Counted from the first letter of the stretch, positions 22,073 to 34,607 are shown. The stretch: 64,000 nt of DNA from Gnetum montanum (GCA_015680685.1 MNCI01036654.1:69396-133395), one strand, 5' to 3'. Made by a program: numbers and translations. Notes: generated from the letters alone by a model not told the origin.

Positions 22073-22415
22073 AGTTTTGGGCCATGGAAAGTGCAAGTTG
22101 TATTATTTTGCTAGTTTAAGGCCACGGTGGGCCATGTTGCATTGTGGTTTCTTTGCCAATTTTAGGCCATGATGGGCTATGTTGCCAGTTTAAAGTCTTA
22201 GCAGACTATGATGCCAATTTAAGGCCATAATGGTCCTTTTTGATAGTTTAAAGTCTTAGTGGACTGTGACACTAGTTTAAGGCAATAGCAGGTTGTGTTA
22301 CCAATTTAGAGTCTTAGTGGACTTGTAAGTTTAAGACCATAGTGGGCCTGTGATGCCAATTTAAGGCTATAGAGGGCCTGTGATGCCAATTTAAGGTCAT
22401 AGTGGGCCTTTGTTA
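22073..22415. repeat. Tandem repeat, unit about 30-45 bp, core GCCAATTTAAGGCCATAGTG
   Basis: About ten units, for example the two near-identical ones at 22345-22405. The array lies between the convergent ORF and the protease end, and corresponds to 1268-1500 of copy 1. Confidence 0.8.
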
Positions 22416-22649
22416 AAGAGAAACCTATATATTTTTTGGCAATTTTATGTTTTAAAGTTTTTAAGGCTTTTTTGATGTTTATAACATGAGTAAAAGTAAA
22501 GAAAAAGAAAGTCTATAATACATAAGTAAAAGTACCAATGAAAGTATAAACTTTGGCTACATGCATAAAGAGTAAAACAAAGTACATAAAAAGGTATGAC
22601 AAATTAAGAAAGAAAGGTTAGGCTATATGGCCATGAGTGCATTTGTTTA

Positions 22650-25296
22650 TAAGTGCATGGAAGGATTAATGTACACTTCACTTGTGTAGATTCTTCCTAC
22701 TCTTTGAAATATTAGGAAATGAGTAAGGTTTACTCTGCACAAGCTTATATTCACCATCATCTTCACTAATGATGTTAAAAGGGAGTTCATCCCATAATGC
22801 ATCCCATTGCCTATCATTGTCATTGTTGACTTTTTGTTCCCTCTTGGGTTGATGGATTTCATGGTTGGGAGCTTCTTCTTGAAGCTCCACTTCAAACCTT
22901 TGTTCTATGTTCACATTGTTGATAGCTAGGGAAACTACACTGTCACTGTGAATGATGATTTTACCTCCCTCATAAGGAAGGTGAACTTCTTGAAGGATGG
23001 ATAAGGACATGACCTGTAATTGAGCAAACCATGATCTTCCTAGGATAAGGTTGAACCATGATCTTGAGTTGGTGAAAGCTGAAGAAGCCTCTTCATCGCA
23101 AAGGGATACTTGAATCATGTATGGTTCTTGTGTCAATCTCCAATTTTCATCTATTTAAAATGATGAAATAACATAAGGGTTATCATTAGCCTTCAATGTG
23201 TCTTTGTAGGCTTTCATCGATTGATTTTATGGCCAAACTAGGTTGGAAGCATCTAAGACTAGCTCCCTCCTATCTATCATCCTCTACAAGTCATCCTTTA
23301 ATGTGAGGAAAAAGTCTATGTAATGACCAGGCATTTGGTGATAATGGTAAAAGTGGGTTAGTTATTCAAGTGGGATCCTTGGATATTTCGCATAAATGCT
23401 CATGCTTCTTTCAAGCAACTTTGGTCATCTATTTGCATTACATGCATCCACTCTTTAGTAATTGATCTAGTAATTTAGATTATTTCAAAGGTAAGGTTGT
23501 GTACTTACTATGATTGTTTTGCTCAAAATTTGACCTAGTGGCAGTTGATGCAGTGGTCCGAAAGGTTGATGCTTGGTTATCATGGTCATTATTAGTAGGG
23601 GCCTTGGACAAGTTGGTCCTTGGTCCCTAGTTAGTGGTCTTAGCCTCTTTGGTCACAGTTGCTACAACCATGTTGTTTTTTTTGCTCTTCTCCTTGTCCC
23701 TTTGTGTATGTTGATTTTTATATGCTACGTATGCTAGATCATGACTAGCCTCCATAGCATCCTCTATGGTTTTTGTTTGGGAAAACACTTGGGTGAGGGA
23801 GTGCAAGTTAAGATAGTAAAGTTTTTGCTTGATAAAGTTGTTCACTACCCTCTTGAAGATGGCTAAAAGGTGGGCCTTGGCAATGAATTTTGGTATTTCA
23901 TTTAGTAGTCCACTCCACTATTGAATGAACTTCTATACAGGCTCAAGGGGTCCCTTCTTGACCTTCATGAGTTGGTCAAGCATGATGTTGGGCTTCAAGT
24001 TATACCTGAAGTGGTTAACAAATTGGGCTATCATGTTCTCAAGAGAGGATATGGATCCTCTAGGTAGTGCATAGTACCAATCAAGAACTTTTCCAATCAA
24101 GGACATAGGAAAAATCCTCATGATAGTATGAGGCCATGGTTGCAATAGCAAGCACTTGAATCTGAAGGTTATAAGGTGGACATTGGGATCACATTCTTTG
24201 TTATATTTGCTAAACTAGGAAATAGGGACACCAAGAGGAAGTTTCAAGTGTGGGACCATAGGACTAATGGGATCATCCTAGTAGAAGTCCATAATTTTAT
24301 TAGTTTGTGAAGTAGAGAATTTAAGCCTCTTCAACTCCTCCATAAGGTCATGGATCATTAGAAGGCTTGATCCAGATATTGTGATCATCCTATTGGCTAT
24401 GGGACTTGCACATATGGTTGTGGCATTTGTTGTGAGCCATGTGGCCTCGTTATGGGTTGTAGGATAGAAGGGAGTGATGGCATTATGTTCATAGCTTGTG
24501 GGCCAAACAAGGAAAAGGATGTTTATGTTGGTAACTAATGCACAAATGGAATGAAGGGGGTGTGTGATCCTTGAGTTGTTTGGGGTCCCATGGTGGGCCT
24601 TGCATATATAGTTAGTGGGTTTGTAGTGGTGAAAACCATAGTCAATGGTTGTATAGATTAGAGCTATGTGGAAAAAGACACCAATGGATTATAGGTCATG
24701 GGTTGTGACATCAATTGAGTTTGATGCATGGCTATGACTAGTGTGGGGTTAGCTATGGTAGGATAGGAGGGAGTGGAAGATGGTGATACCATGCCCATAA
24801 AGAAAAAAATGGCATGAGGGGAAGGCTTGATGGCCTTGGAAATTATTTGCTAGAAAAATCCTCCTAGGATGTTTTTAGGTTCAAATTCTACCCTAAACTC
24901 ATCCTCCTCTTCCTGTTGTTCCTTTAAGCTATTTTTGTCATCTTCCTCCTCCATCTTGATCAAGTGGGCTAGGATACATGCATAGATATTAGTTGGGGGT
25001 ATTTGGTCATAGGGGGAAGGGATGTACTCCTTACCATTACGATGGATGAGTTTGAACTCCCTTTTGGATTCTATTTCCAAACATGGAATTAGCATGCCAG
25101 CCTATATTTTAGCATAAATATAGTTATATTAGTCTTTATTTATGGCCATAAAATTAGGAATTTTCCTAGTGACCCTCAAAGACTCCTTGCATTCAATGAT
25201 ACCAAGGTCTTTGGGGTCATAGACACTCATGGCTTACTGGCTAGAACCTTCACTAGTGAAGATGAAAGACAACTTGGTGGATTGATAGAAAGACAT
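22650..25296 (-). pseudogene. Gag and truncated protease of the non-autonomous element, copy 2
   Basis: The start codon is at 25296 on the minus strand. The acidic segment at 25095-24850 ends in FEPKNILGGFF. The Gag core at 24151-23933 shows FPMSLIGKVLDWYYALPRGS, a good match to the retrotransposon Gag consensus, and continues at 23845-23627 with a Lys/Glu-rich tail. At 23136-22678 the retropepsin C-terminal half is open: SWFNLILGRSWFAQLQ. The active-site half is missing: a deletion of about 1 kb relative to copy 1 joins the Gag tail directly to this part, near 23060. It is therefore inactive as a protease even without its stops. Confidence 0.7.
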
Positions 25297-25299
25297 GGT

Positions 25300-27578
25300 T
25301 ATAGTACTAAAATGGCTTTAAACAGGCTATAAAAGATAAAATAGAAGTAAATCCAAACAAGTGGAATTAAAAATGATCAAAGAAAATAAAAACGATTGAA
25401 AATGGAGCACTTGCTATAATTAGTAAGTGGGGGTTTGGTGGGTTTACCCCCTTTACCAAAAATAGAAAGTTGGAAATGTTGCCCCTTAACTACCTCTTCA
25501 CTGGGTATGCTAAGGGGAAAGAAGGGGGGTGAGATGAGGGGAATCTCACACCTTTCTAATCCAACGTTGATGAGGGAAGGAAAATATATAAACCAAAGTT
25601 GAAAGTTGGTGTTTTTCCATTGGAACCTGCTTTTAGCAAGGTATCAGTTTTCTCTACTAGGAAAGATGGGGGGAGCTGACTTCTAGAAGTTTGATGGTTT
25701 CTAAAAGGATTGTACCATCCACTTTGAAAATTGAAAAAAATTGGTAGCAAAAAGGAAAAAGGATGAAAGGTTTCAATGCTAGCTTTGGGCTAAAAAATTC
25801 ATAGTAATTAATGTGAAAAGTCACCACCCAACCACCTGCAACTTCTACATTGTAGTATCTATCACAAGGAGGAAGGGGCAACATTGGTGTTTCAAATTTT
25901 TGGTTGCAAAAAATAAAATAAAAACCTACAAATCACAACGTTGGCAATGGGGAAGAAAAATTTGGTCATAGAAATCAGGCAAAGGCCCTCCTTCTAGCAC
26001 TAGAAAACTATTGCAACTGGAAAAATCAATCATTGAAAAATTGATAGATCTATCGTAGCAACCTCAACCCCAAATTCCTAGGGCCTTTGAAAAAAATGGG
26101 ATTTGAGGTACCCTAAATGGTCTGGTAGATCACCTAGGGACTTACAAAATGAAAAATAGGGAGTTAAGAAAATATAATGCAAAAAATTTATAGATCTATA
26201 AAAAAGAAAGAAAATGTAGATTACACACAAAATAAGACTTTAAAACATTATTAAAACAATAAAGAATAAGTTTTAAAAATGTGTACAAGAAATGCCCATG
26301 AGAGAGCAAAGGGGTGGTTCACTAGTTCAGGAGTTCAAATCCCATTAAAGCTGATATGATCTGCTCCATAATTTGGATGCTAAGCCACTCCTAATGCTTT
26401 TGAACATTCTCTGCTGTGAACTATAGATCTGCAATTTGGGTTACTATTACAGGGTGAGAAAAGTGAGAAATTTGATTACCAGATTGTTCCATAGTAGGGG
26501 GTTGGGAGTTCCAGAAATGCAACATTGACACTAAAATGTCCACAAGCCTCAAGGGAAGTTTGCAAATGCTATAGTTCCTACATGCTAGGGTTTAAGAGAA
26601 TGCAAGCTTGGGGGACTACAAGAGCTCTTGAGTGCTTGAAAATGCCCAAGTGTGGAATTGTGAAAAAATTGTGGGAACTAGAAATTACTAAACCATGAAA
26701 AAATTGTTGAACTACCAAGATTGTGTCATTGTAAAAATTGACAAAAATCGTGGAACCTCTAAATGGTATTTGAGGCTAGTTTTATAGGTTTTAGGATTTG
26801 AATGGTGCTTCAAAATGGTTGTAATTTCGTGACACAATTGCTACAAATTGGCTATCAAATTCTTGCAAATTTCTACCATGTACAAGTGAAAAAAGTTCAC
26901 AAATTTGAGGGGTCACCATATATAGTAAGTGCTAAGCCCCTATGGTCCTTTTGTTTACTATAAATAGTAACAAGGGCACACCTTCCATGCTGGAGATGAA
27001 TATTTCTTATTGAAGTGGTTGATCAATGATGAAGTAAATGGAGTGACAAAATTTGGCTTTTATGGCTTCCATGCTAGGGGTGGAGCCTCCATGCCAGGGG
27101 AACACTTTCATACTGGGGAAGCGAGGGGGGGTGGGGGGTGGGGGTGGAGGGGGTGTGGGAAGAGAGAGAGAAGGTTTCCAACTTGTGCATGCAGTCTCCA
27201 CCATGTTTGAGGGGTGGGAGTTTCCATGCTAAGGGAGAAACCCCTATCCCTTCATGCTAGGGGTAGATGAGATTTACCCTTGCAAATGTTTCCAATGTAG
27301 AAATATGTATACCCCCATAAAAACCCATCAAATTGCATTTTTGGCTTTCCAAAAGGCACCCAAGCCAAAATATAGATACTAGATGACTTTTTTCACTTGG
27401 GGAATAAGGCTTTGACCACTTATGAGGAATTTTTTCAGCTCTAAAAGTATGGAATATGTGAGATTTCCCCTCATGGATTATAATCTTCACATTTACAATA
27501 AAGTTTTGCCTCAGTTTCATGGGGTGAAAGCTACATGATAAAAATTAGCTATAACATGGAAATTTTTTTGGTGTTTCA
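25300..27578 (-). repeat. Leader and terminal (LTR-like) region of copy 2
   Basis: No gene is seen. The segment aligns with 5400-9341 of copy 1 apart from the solo LTR and the gap. It contains TACTATAAATAGTA near 26953 and repeated ccatgctagggg phrases. The outer end TTTCA at 27578 is TGAAA on the minus strand, a proper LTR start. The first bases outside are AGGTT; no matching AGGTT was confirmed at the left edge. Confidence 0.5.
27124..27162 (+). other. G-rich tract with G-quadruplex potential
   Basis: Runs of seven, six and five G are separated by single T or GG-A spacers, on the plus strand inside the terminal region of copy 2. Copy 1 has no equal tract at the same place, so it arose or expanded locally. 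Confidence 0.6.
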
Positions 27579-30361
27579 AGGTTGACCAACATTGAAAAGT
27601 AAAAGAGTGTACTAGAAGAAAGTATTTATCATTACAGGAAGCATTTTTTTAGAGTCAACCTCGACATGAGAAAATTAGCTAGAGAGAATAGGATCTTACT
27701 AATTGAATAAGCCTACACAATATGACAAAAGTCAACTATTGAAATTAATACATGGTATGATTAGCAACCCAATAGTAACTTTGTTTGATTCACTTAGTAG
27801 TAAAGTTACTTAGTAATCCTAGCAATAGTTACATGAGCCTAGGATGTATATGACAAGCCAAGAATGAATACTTATCACCATGGACTAGAATAGATCTACA
27901 TTTCTGTCATACTTAGACTTAGATTTTATCCTTAGAATTTATCTTCACTTTCACTATGTTGGCACTAAGTATAATTAAATGTGAATAACATCAACAAATC
28001 ATATACCTCATCAAGAGTTAAACCATTCAACTTGAACATTGCTAACTCTTTGCCAGAAGAAAATGATCATGAACTAAACATCAACTACTAGCATACTTAC
28101 ATTGTCCATCCATGGATTATAATCAGGTCCCATGTGTACACTTGTGACTTGTATGGTTGAGTATTGGAATACCCAACCACTCATCATATATCTTTCTTTG
28201 AATACCTTGAAAAAGTTAATCCACTTCACTCTCATGTTTTACCATCCTCTAGCAACTCTAGTTATTTACCATCAATAGTCAGCTACATCTTTAACTTGAT
28301 GGGTTGCTAAGAAAGTCTCTTGTATCATAGCATAATCCATGAGTTGAAAGACTTCTTCTACCTATCATAATGTCTTCAAAGCTACTACTAGGTTCTCTAC
28401 TCAATGAAAATTTAGTAGCTTTAGTCATTTCAATTGCTCCATGAGCATTTGCACAAGGGATCTTCTACCACTATTGGTTGAGTTATCATTATTTTATTTG
28501 CTATTCACTACAATCGACTAATTTTGACTCCTCAAATAAGTAAACATCTCTTGTACCAACTCATTTTGTGAGACTTTCCCATTGGGTTATATAGGGTTTT
28601 TCCTATTCAAGAGCTCATTTTCTCTTCTTGATAACATCTCTACCTCACAAATTCAAGCATACTTGTCAAACCTTCAAATTTAATATTGACTTATGTCACC
28701 CTACTAACTAAGCTTAGGCTAAAAAAGCATTACTTAATAAAATAAAACATAACTTATTAAAAATGAAGGATGTCAAATAAAATATACATGGAAAAGTAGT
28801 AGGCATCCTTAGAAACAAATGCAAAGGGACATAAAAAATTGTAAATAATAAACAAAAATTACATAAATAGTACCAATAACCCCTTGCATACAAAATCCAA
28901 TCTATTTACTAAGTAAAACAGTTTGATGCCCTAATGTCCAAGCCAAAATTACAATAATAAGGAAAACATTAAAGTAATGGAATAAATTAAATGATAAATA
29001 TAGCCAAATATCACAAATGCATTGAGCTATAGTGCAAGAAAAATATATAAATAAATCTAGAGATAAGACTAATGTTGCTCAAATAAATTAATGTTACAAA
29101 GTTAAGCCTGCCCTAACGATAGACAAATAAAAAATCCACACAATCAACCAAAGGGCATTACATAGTACAAAAATACTAGCTAACCATTATATTTTAGAAG
29201 AATATAATAAAAATTGACAACTTAAAAATTTGTTAGAAAATGCATAAAATCTAAATCTAAACATTAGCTTCTCTATCTATCTCATTATCATCATGACTAA
29301 ATAAATCACCTAAAAGGCATAAAACAAAGGGGAGATCAATCCTAAGATAGAGTAGAAAAAATAAACTTCTAATACTTTCTTAAGAGTTTTGAAATCAAAC
29401 ATTGGGTAGTTGGATAGTTATGTATAGAGGTACATACGTCTAAAGAATCAGTTTTAAATATTCAAGTATATAAAATATCATACAAATAACCAAATATTAA
29501 ATAATTCAAATATTACCAAAATATTTAAAGGATCCACCACCACCCCTTAAACTCAATTATAATTGAAATCAAATAAAAGATGCCTATTAAGAAATGCAAT
29601 ATGCATAGGAATTATTGATTCTTATTGAGAAATGCAACTTGCATAAGCATTGTCAAATTAAAAATATTAGTATAAATACTTACCAAGAAATGCAACTTTC
29701 ATAAGTACCTTTGATACTTACTAACAAATGTAACTTGCATAAGCATCATCAAAGCAACAAATAACAATACTCACACTTATTGAGAAGTATGCCCTACATA
29801 AGCATCATTTAACCAACGAACATTATTTCAAAACATAAATAAAATAAAAATCCTAGGTGGTGGGGAAACATGTCCAAGTCATTTTACAAACTAAAATAGA
29901 ATCTAATGTTAATGAAAGTTATTTCCAAATAAGGATGCAAGGATTATTAAAATTAAAAACTAAGCTTCTAAGATTGCTAAAATTGAAAAATTTATTAAAT
30001 ATAAAGAATTAAAGCCTAAGACTCTTCTAGGTGTCTAAAAATTATAACAATGTAATAATTTATTTTTTTATACTTTCACTCATTCTAGGAATCCCTATAA
30101 GTTTTTTTTTTTATGTTTATGCAATTATTAAAAATTGATAGGTAGGGGATCACTTTATAAAAGTTTCTTCATTTGGCACAGGGGAACAGATGGTGATGTT
30201 AGTGGACATTACAACCTATGTCATGACCAAGTGATGAGGTTTTGATTAATCAAAATAAAAAAATAATATATGGTTTTATTAGTCTCAAAGAGTTGAGCAA
30301 CTTTGTCTTCTACATCATTACCATTAAGGATTATCTTGGACCTAAAAAATATGAATCATAA
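27579..30361 (-). mobile_element. Internal remnant of a minus-strand chromovirus-like element
   Basis: Upstream of this block (on the minus strand) lies a chromovirus-style LTR at 30362-31583. A weak Gag-like reading is seen on the minus strand at about 28700-28080 (MDYAMIQETFLATHQVKD, then INFFKVFKERYMMS), with many stops. No pol domain is found before copy 2 begins. No tRNA-Met primer site is legible next to the LTR. The assignment rests mainly on the LTR and is tentative. Confidence 0.35.
29585..29830. repeat. Five-unit minisatellite, unit about 40-60 bp
   Basis: The core ttattgagaaatgcaacttg followed by cataagcatcatcaaa recurs near 29585, 29631, 29680, 29716 and 29777. It lies between the LTR and the Gag-like remnant. 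Confidence 0.75.
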
Positions 30362-31583
30362 TGTAACACCCTAGTTTTATGATCTAGAAACTTGGCTAGA
30401 GAAAAATTAAATCTAAACAAAGTAAAAATTAATCTTTAATATCCCATGTATGATAAAATTAACATAATAATATTAAATCTCATAAATACACAAGAATATA
30501 TCAGGTAGATAGAAATCTCAAAACATTTCATTAAATAGTTGTCAAACTAGCCAATTCAAACTAAATTGATTATAAATCAAAAGTGCATATAACTAAATAT
30601 TTCAAAAATCGAAAAGTAATGCATTGTAATAAATTTTCCTACCTAATAGTCACTGTTGCAACTAACAACCCTCATGTGGCTAAAATCTCCAAAACATACT
30701 CCAAACCCTAGGCAAGATCTAAGCTCAAAGAAGGGAGCCAAAAAAAATCTAAAATGAGATGTGACAGAAAGCACTTACAGAGGTTCTAGTTAATAGTGCA
30801 AATTTAGATATAGTCTCTCGTCTATTCAGCAAGGTCTCCCTCTTTGGTCCTATTTCCTAAATATTGGTAATGCACATGGATAATTTTTAATGGAAGGATT
30901 ATCAAGTAGTTATTCTTACAAGGGTGTGTAGGGTCAATCAAAAGAGTAATTCTAATAGGGAAAACTAAAACTAAAAAAATATAGAATTTCTAAAATTAAT
31001 ATTTTAACATGGGAATATACCTAGTGTTAGCCTAGAAGATATCCCTCTATGGGTCATCTAATGGCTATGTTTATTCCCATGTGTAATCAAAGTTCTAAGG
31101 TCCAAAAATAACTAACCAAAGGTACCATAGTAAGACAAACAAAAGTACATAGGATAAAACAAATTAAAAGCTCTAAAAAATATTTAATTAATTAATTTTC
31201 TAAATAATCATAAAGGAAATCCAAACACATAACAAGTAAACATACCATAAGCTTAATGTACTACCCTATATTCCAATGACATCTTATACCTAATACCTAC
31301 TTACTCAAAATTCTAACAAAGTAGTTAGTGCACATGTGCTAAATTAAACAAAATAAAATACAGAAATAAATTAAAAAAAGAAATAAAATTAAAAATATAT
31401 TAAAATATCAAAAGTATCTAATAAGCTAATTACAAGGTACATAGCTCAAGTAAACCATAGCACAAGCAAAGGTGATTAGTTAAAGAGTACAATACACAAG
31501 ATCTAGGCTTAACAACAAAATGTCAAGTGTTCAAATTAGAAACATACCAAGGAGGAAGGGGTATCTAAAGTTAGGGGTTTACA
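30362..31583 (-). mobile_element. LTR, chromovirus-like, minus strand
   Basis: On the minus strand it starts TGTAAACCCC at 31583 and ends CTAGGGTGTTACA at 30362, giving a TGTAA...TTACA terminal inverted repeat. The GTGTTACA end is common in plant chromoviruses. At its outer side it breaks the LINE endonuclease frame (near 31598). No 5-bp duplication was seen immediately on both sides, so it is probably the 5' LTR of a partly lost element rather than a solo LTR. Confidence 0.45.
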
Positions 31584-31597
31584 ACCAAGTCATTCCT

Positions 31598-32150
31598 TTA
31601 TTCTATATCATTATAAATCTGACCTTTCATATTATGTGTTAAGTTGCTTAACCTTTCCTCATGTCTTTGAAATAAGTTCCAATCACTTGCTAATAATCCA
31701 AATTTTCTTATTTTTGACAATTGAGATATCATGCCTAAAACTCTATTGTTGCAAACTACAAATAGGACTTTAGATATTAAGGAATTTGACCCTTTATCCC
31801 TCAATGTAGGGAATACAAGAGAATGCCATAGTTTGATGAAAATTAAATAATTATGCCATAGATAGGCTAGGCCATCATTGAAATCTCACATAGGAAATGT
31901 TGTACTAGACCATCTTGGCCAAAGGTTCTAGGGAAATGATTCATGTTTAGTCTCTTGAAAAAGCACTACATCAACAAAATTATGATTCAAGTTTAGTCTC
32001 TTGAAAAAGCACTACATCAACAAAATTATCTTGCATTATAGATTTAACGAAGTTGGTTTTCTCTAGAACCTACAAACGAAGATAGTTCCAGAGATTAATA
32101 AGGAGGAGGAAATACTATCATTTAGCATACCTTTCTCTTCCCATAGTTGA
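31598..32150 (-). pseudogene. LINE (plant L1) ORF2 endonuclease fragment
   Basis: Minus-strand readings show NFVKSIMQDNFVDVVLFQET (the strand ending in the catalytic QE-T motif of apurinic-type endonucleases). The open frame 31804-31598 then carries LLASDWNLFQRHEERLSN, where active enzymes have G-D-F-N. The domain is cut at 31598 by the chromovirus LTR. A 46-bp tandem duplication repeats the QET region. Reverse transcriptase is absent. Confidence 0.6.
31938..32029. repeat. Recent 46-bp tandem duplication
   Basis: 31938-31983 and 31984-32029 are identical except for one base (tcatg against tcaag). Against the general decay of this region that near-identity implies a late local duplication. 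Confidence 0.95.
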
Positions 32151-33641
32151 TTATTTGATCATTGAACATCCTCCATGATTTTATCTTAGAGGATCCTACC
32201 ATGATTATTCAACATCCCTAGCCATCTATTAGTAATTTCTTTATTCATCTTCTTGCATTGGTCATCCATTGATGAGGTGCATGTCAAACCCTCACTAAAT
32301 GAGTTTCCTTGGCTTGATGAATTTTAAGAAGAATCCTCAAACTTGAGGTTCATGGCTTTGGAGCCTCAATGCTATATTTTTTTTGGCCTTATTTTAGTTC
32401 CTCATTTTTAAGTTTAATTTGTGCATGGATGAAGGCTTGCCTATGATTTTTCTCATCTACTTCTTTTATTTTGTTTCTTCTTTGTGATCTTTTTTCATCC
32501 CTTCTCTACATCTTCTATTGATATCTTCTTAGTGGCCTTATCCATCACTTGAAGAATATTTTTTTTATTTGAAGAGCAAGTTGTTTCTGCTTTCCACAAC
32601 TAAGGGTGAAGTTTCCAAGATGTTTACAGTAGGTTGCATCTCTGAATTAGTGTCTTAATTTGACACTGGGATAGAAATTGTTTTTAGAGGATTTAGATTA
32701 AATCTCACTTACATGGATGTCACGTTAGCTAGATTATGAGTTTATTCTTGGACTACCTTATGATTCTTGGATTTGAGAGATATTAGATTGAAATATGACC
32801 CTTTTATACATAAACCCCACATATGTTGGGAAATTATTATAAAAGATTAGTTGGAAAAATTTCCCATGCACACTCTTCAAAACTATTTTGAGAAGGATTT
32901 TAGTATTCTCCTACATCCATATGCATATCTTGGTCATTGCCCTAGGGATTTCCATGAATATATGTAGATCAATCATGAAGAGCTCCCCAAATATCTTTGC
33001 AATGCATCATAATACATATTCTATCCAAAACTCAATGGGTAAGTGTGAGAGGTGTATCCATACTACAAATCACTACTTTATCTAGATTCTTTTATTAATC
33101 TTCTTTTGGGTTGGTAAGTGCCTTGGCACTCATTTCTCCACCTAAACAATAAGATAACCTACTTACCATGTGAGTGCTGATTCTATTGATATTATATCTT
33201 TTTTATTAGCAAAAATTAACAAAGTTGCATAACCTTGAAGAGGGATAATGTGAACAAGCACCTCTAGCAAGATCCTCAATTTTCTTGCCTATAGTTCCAT
33301 AGCTATTGACATACTCCTATTAAATGTTCCTACCAATGAATGTCAAAAACTTTTTCATTTCATCTCTAGTACATTTCTAAAGATATGCATGTTAGAACCT
33401 TCAAGGCCATCAATATGCAGATACTTGGCATTATTGAAAATCTCCATGGTTTTAGCTCAAAACCAAGATCTCCTTTGTAGGCATCAACAAATAAGATAGG
33501 TTTCTTAATGGCCCGTTGTCCTTATCAATGCTCATCGCTTAATCTCTTGTCATTTCATTAATGCCCTTTCCCAACTTAGCTAGTCCATTGTCACTCGTTG
33601 TTGCTAATGTAAAGTTTAGTAATCCAAACCCTCCTTTCTAC
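32150..33641 (-). pseudogene. LINE ORF1 remnant (DUF4283/zinc-knuckle type)
   Basis: Minus-strand pieces resemble plant L1 ORF1. KIVLKSVHGKFFQLIFYN is followed by FPTYVGFMYKRVIFQSN, where the family has a C-x2-C-x4-H-x4-C knuckle whose cysteines have decayed. A charged tail (EVDEKNHRQAFIHAQIKL near 32450) leads to the endonuclease. Frames are shifted repeatedly. The Athila-like element is inserted at its 5' side (33642-33646), so the LINE's upstream part should continue at 43474. Confidence 0.5.
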
Positions 33642-33646
33642 ATGAG
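33642..33646. other. Target-site duplication ATGAG (left)
   Basis: Identical to 43469-43473 on the other side of the element. Removing one copy and the element rejoins minus-strand sequence that reads on into the LINE. Confidence 0.9.
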
Positions 33647-34469
33647 TGATGAGCTGCGATATTAGGACCATGATATCGGATCCACAATATCGAGTCTGCA
33701 ATATCAAAGCCTGCCAAGCGATATTAGAACTTGTCTCATCACCTATAAACAAGAGGCGGGTGCACTTGGTTTGGCAATTAGATAGTTAGTTTTCTTAGTC
33801 CCTCATCCAAACTCTTGCAGTTTTCCCATTCCAGAGTTAGAATTATTTTTAAGTGTTCACAGTAGGAGTCATAAAGTGAACGGATCTTTATTCGAGCATT
33901 GTGTACCTAAGCACACGTTGTGTCCAGAAATAAAGACAAACTTTATGATAAACCTTGCAACATTCAGAATAGCTTATTTATTGCATTTAATGTTATTTAT
34001 AGTTATTTAATTCTTTCATAGTTAATTGGTTGTTTTTATCAATTTGTTAATTTTCAACAAGTAAGCATATTCAGTACAACCACTTCGAACATACGTGGAA
34101 CACTTGGTAACCCAGTAACGACTAGCATTTGGTAATCCTAATACTGTAACATTGGTTCAGGATGTGTACGAAGAGTGGGAACGGATGCTGGTGCTAGGAC
34201 TAGTTAGAGCATAGTTGTTTAGTTAAATTAAATTAGTTACTTAATTATTTCATTTCTCTATTTTAAGCACCAAGAACATAAAACATAAAAACCATAAAAA
34301 TCACATGCCTCAAGTTTACTTAACCATACAATCATGCCATTCAAGTAAGCTTGGGAAGACAATGATCACTAACCCATCCTTGTTTTGTGAAGGTGCATAA
34401 GCACTCAGTCCTTGGAATTTGACCGGATAGTGCGTGAATGCTTGTATTCGTATGGTTCGTCTCTCATCA
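33647..34469 (+). repeat. 5' LTR of the Athila-like element
   Basis: TGATGAGC...TCATCA, 823 bp. U3 opens with about six gatatc/caatatc-type motifs (33658-33725). A TATA box (TATAAACA, 33744) follows and is expected to start transcription near 33775. Confidence 0.92.
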
Positions 34470-34470
34470 T

Positions 34471-34488
34471 TGGCACTGTTGTCGAGGA
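34471..34488 (+). other. Primer-binding site, tRNA-Asp type
   Basis: TGGCACTGTTGTCGAGGA lies one base after the 5' LTR. It differs from the complement of the plant tRNA-Asp 3' end only by C-to-T or G-to-A changes at four positions. A tRNA-Asp primer is usual for Athila-like elements. Confidence 0.85.
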
Positions 34489-34607
34489 CTTTGTTGTTTG
34501 TGCGCTAATTAGAACTTAGGAATATTCCATTGTTGGAACGAATCCTTAGGGTTAGTGACCCCACAATCACTGAAAAGAGAAGAGTATTGCACACTGAATA
34601 GTTAATC

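Larger units (their letters stand above)
18269..27578 (-). mobile_element. Non-autonomous gag-protease retroelement, copy 2
   Basis: This is the second copy of the element at 1-9341, with the same convergent arrangement: plus-strand intron-containing ORF (19264-21800), short tandem repeat (22073-22415), minus-strand protease and Gag (25296-22650), and a long terminal region to 27578. The right edge is fixed by the loss of homology to copy 1. The left edge is set only by the break in the Tat integrase near 18268; no matching LTR was recognised there. There is no pol. Confidence 0.65.

Noticed and set aside
32888-33085. 65-codon plus-strand frame
   Set aside because: The minus strand of the same stretch reads as LINE ORF1, including the zinc-knuckle region.
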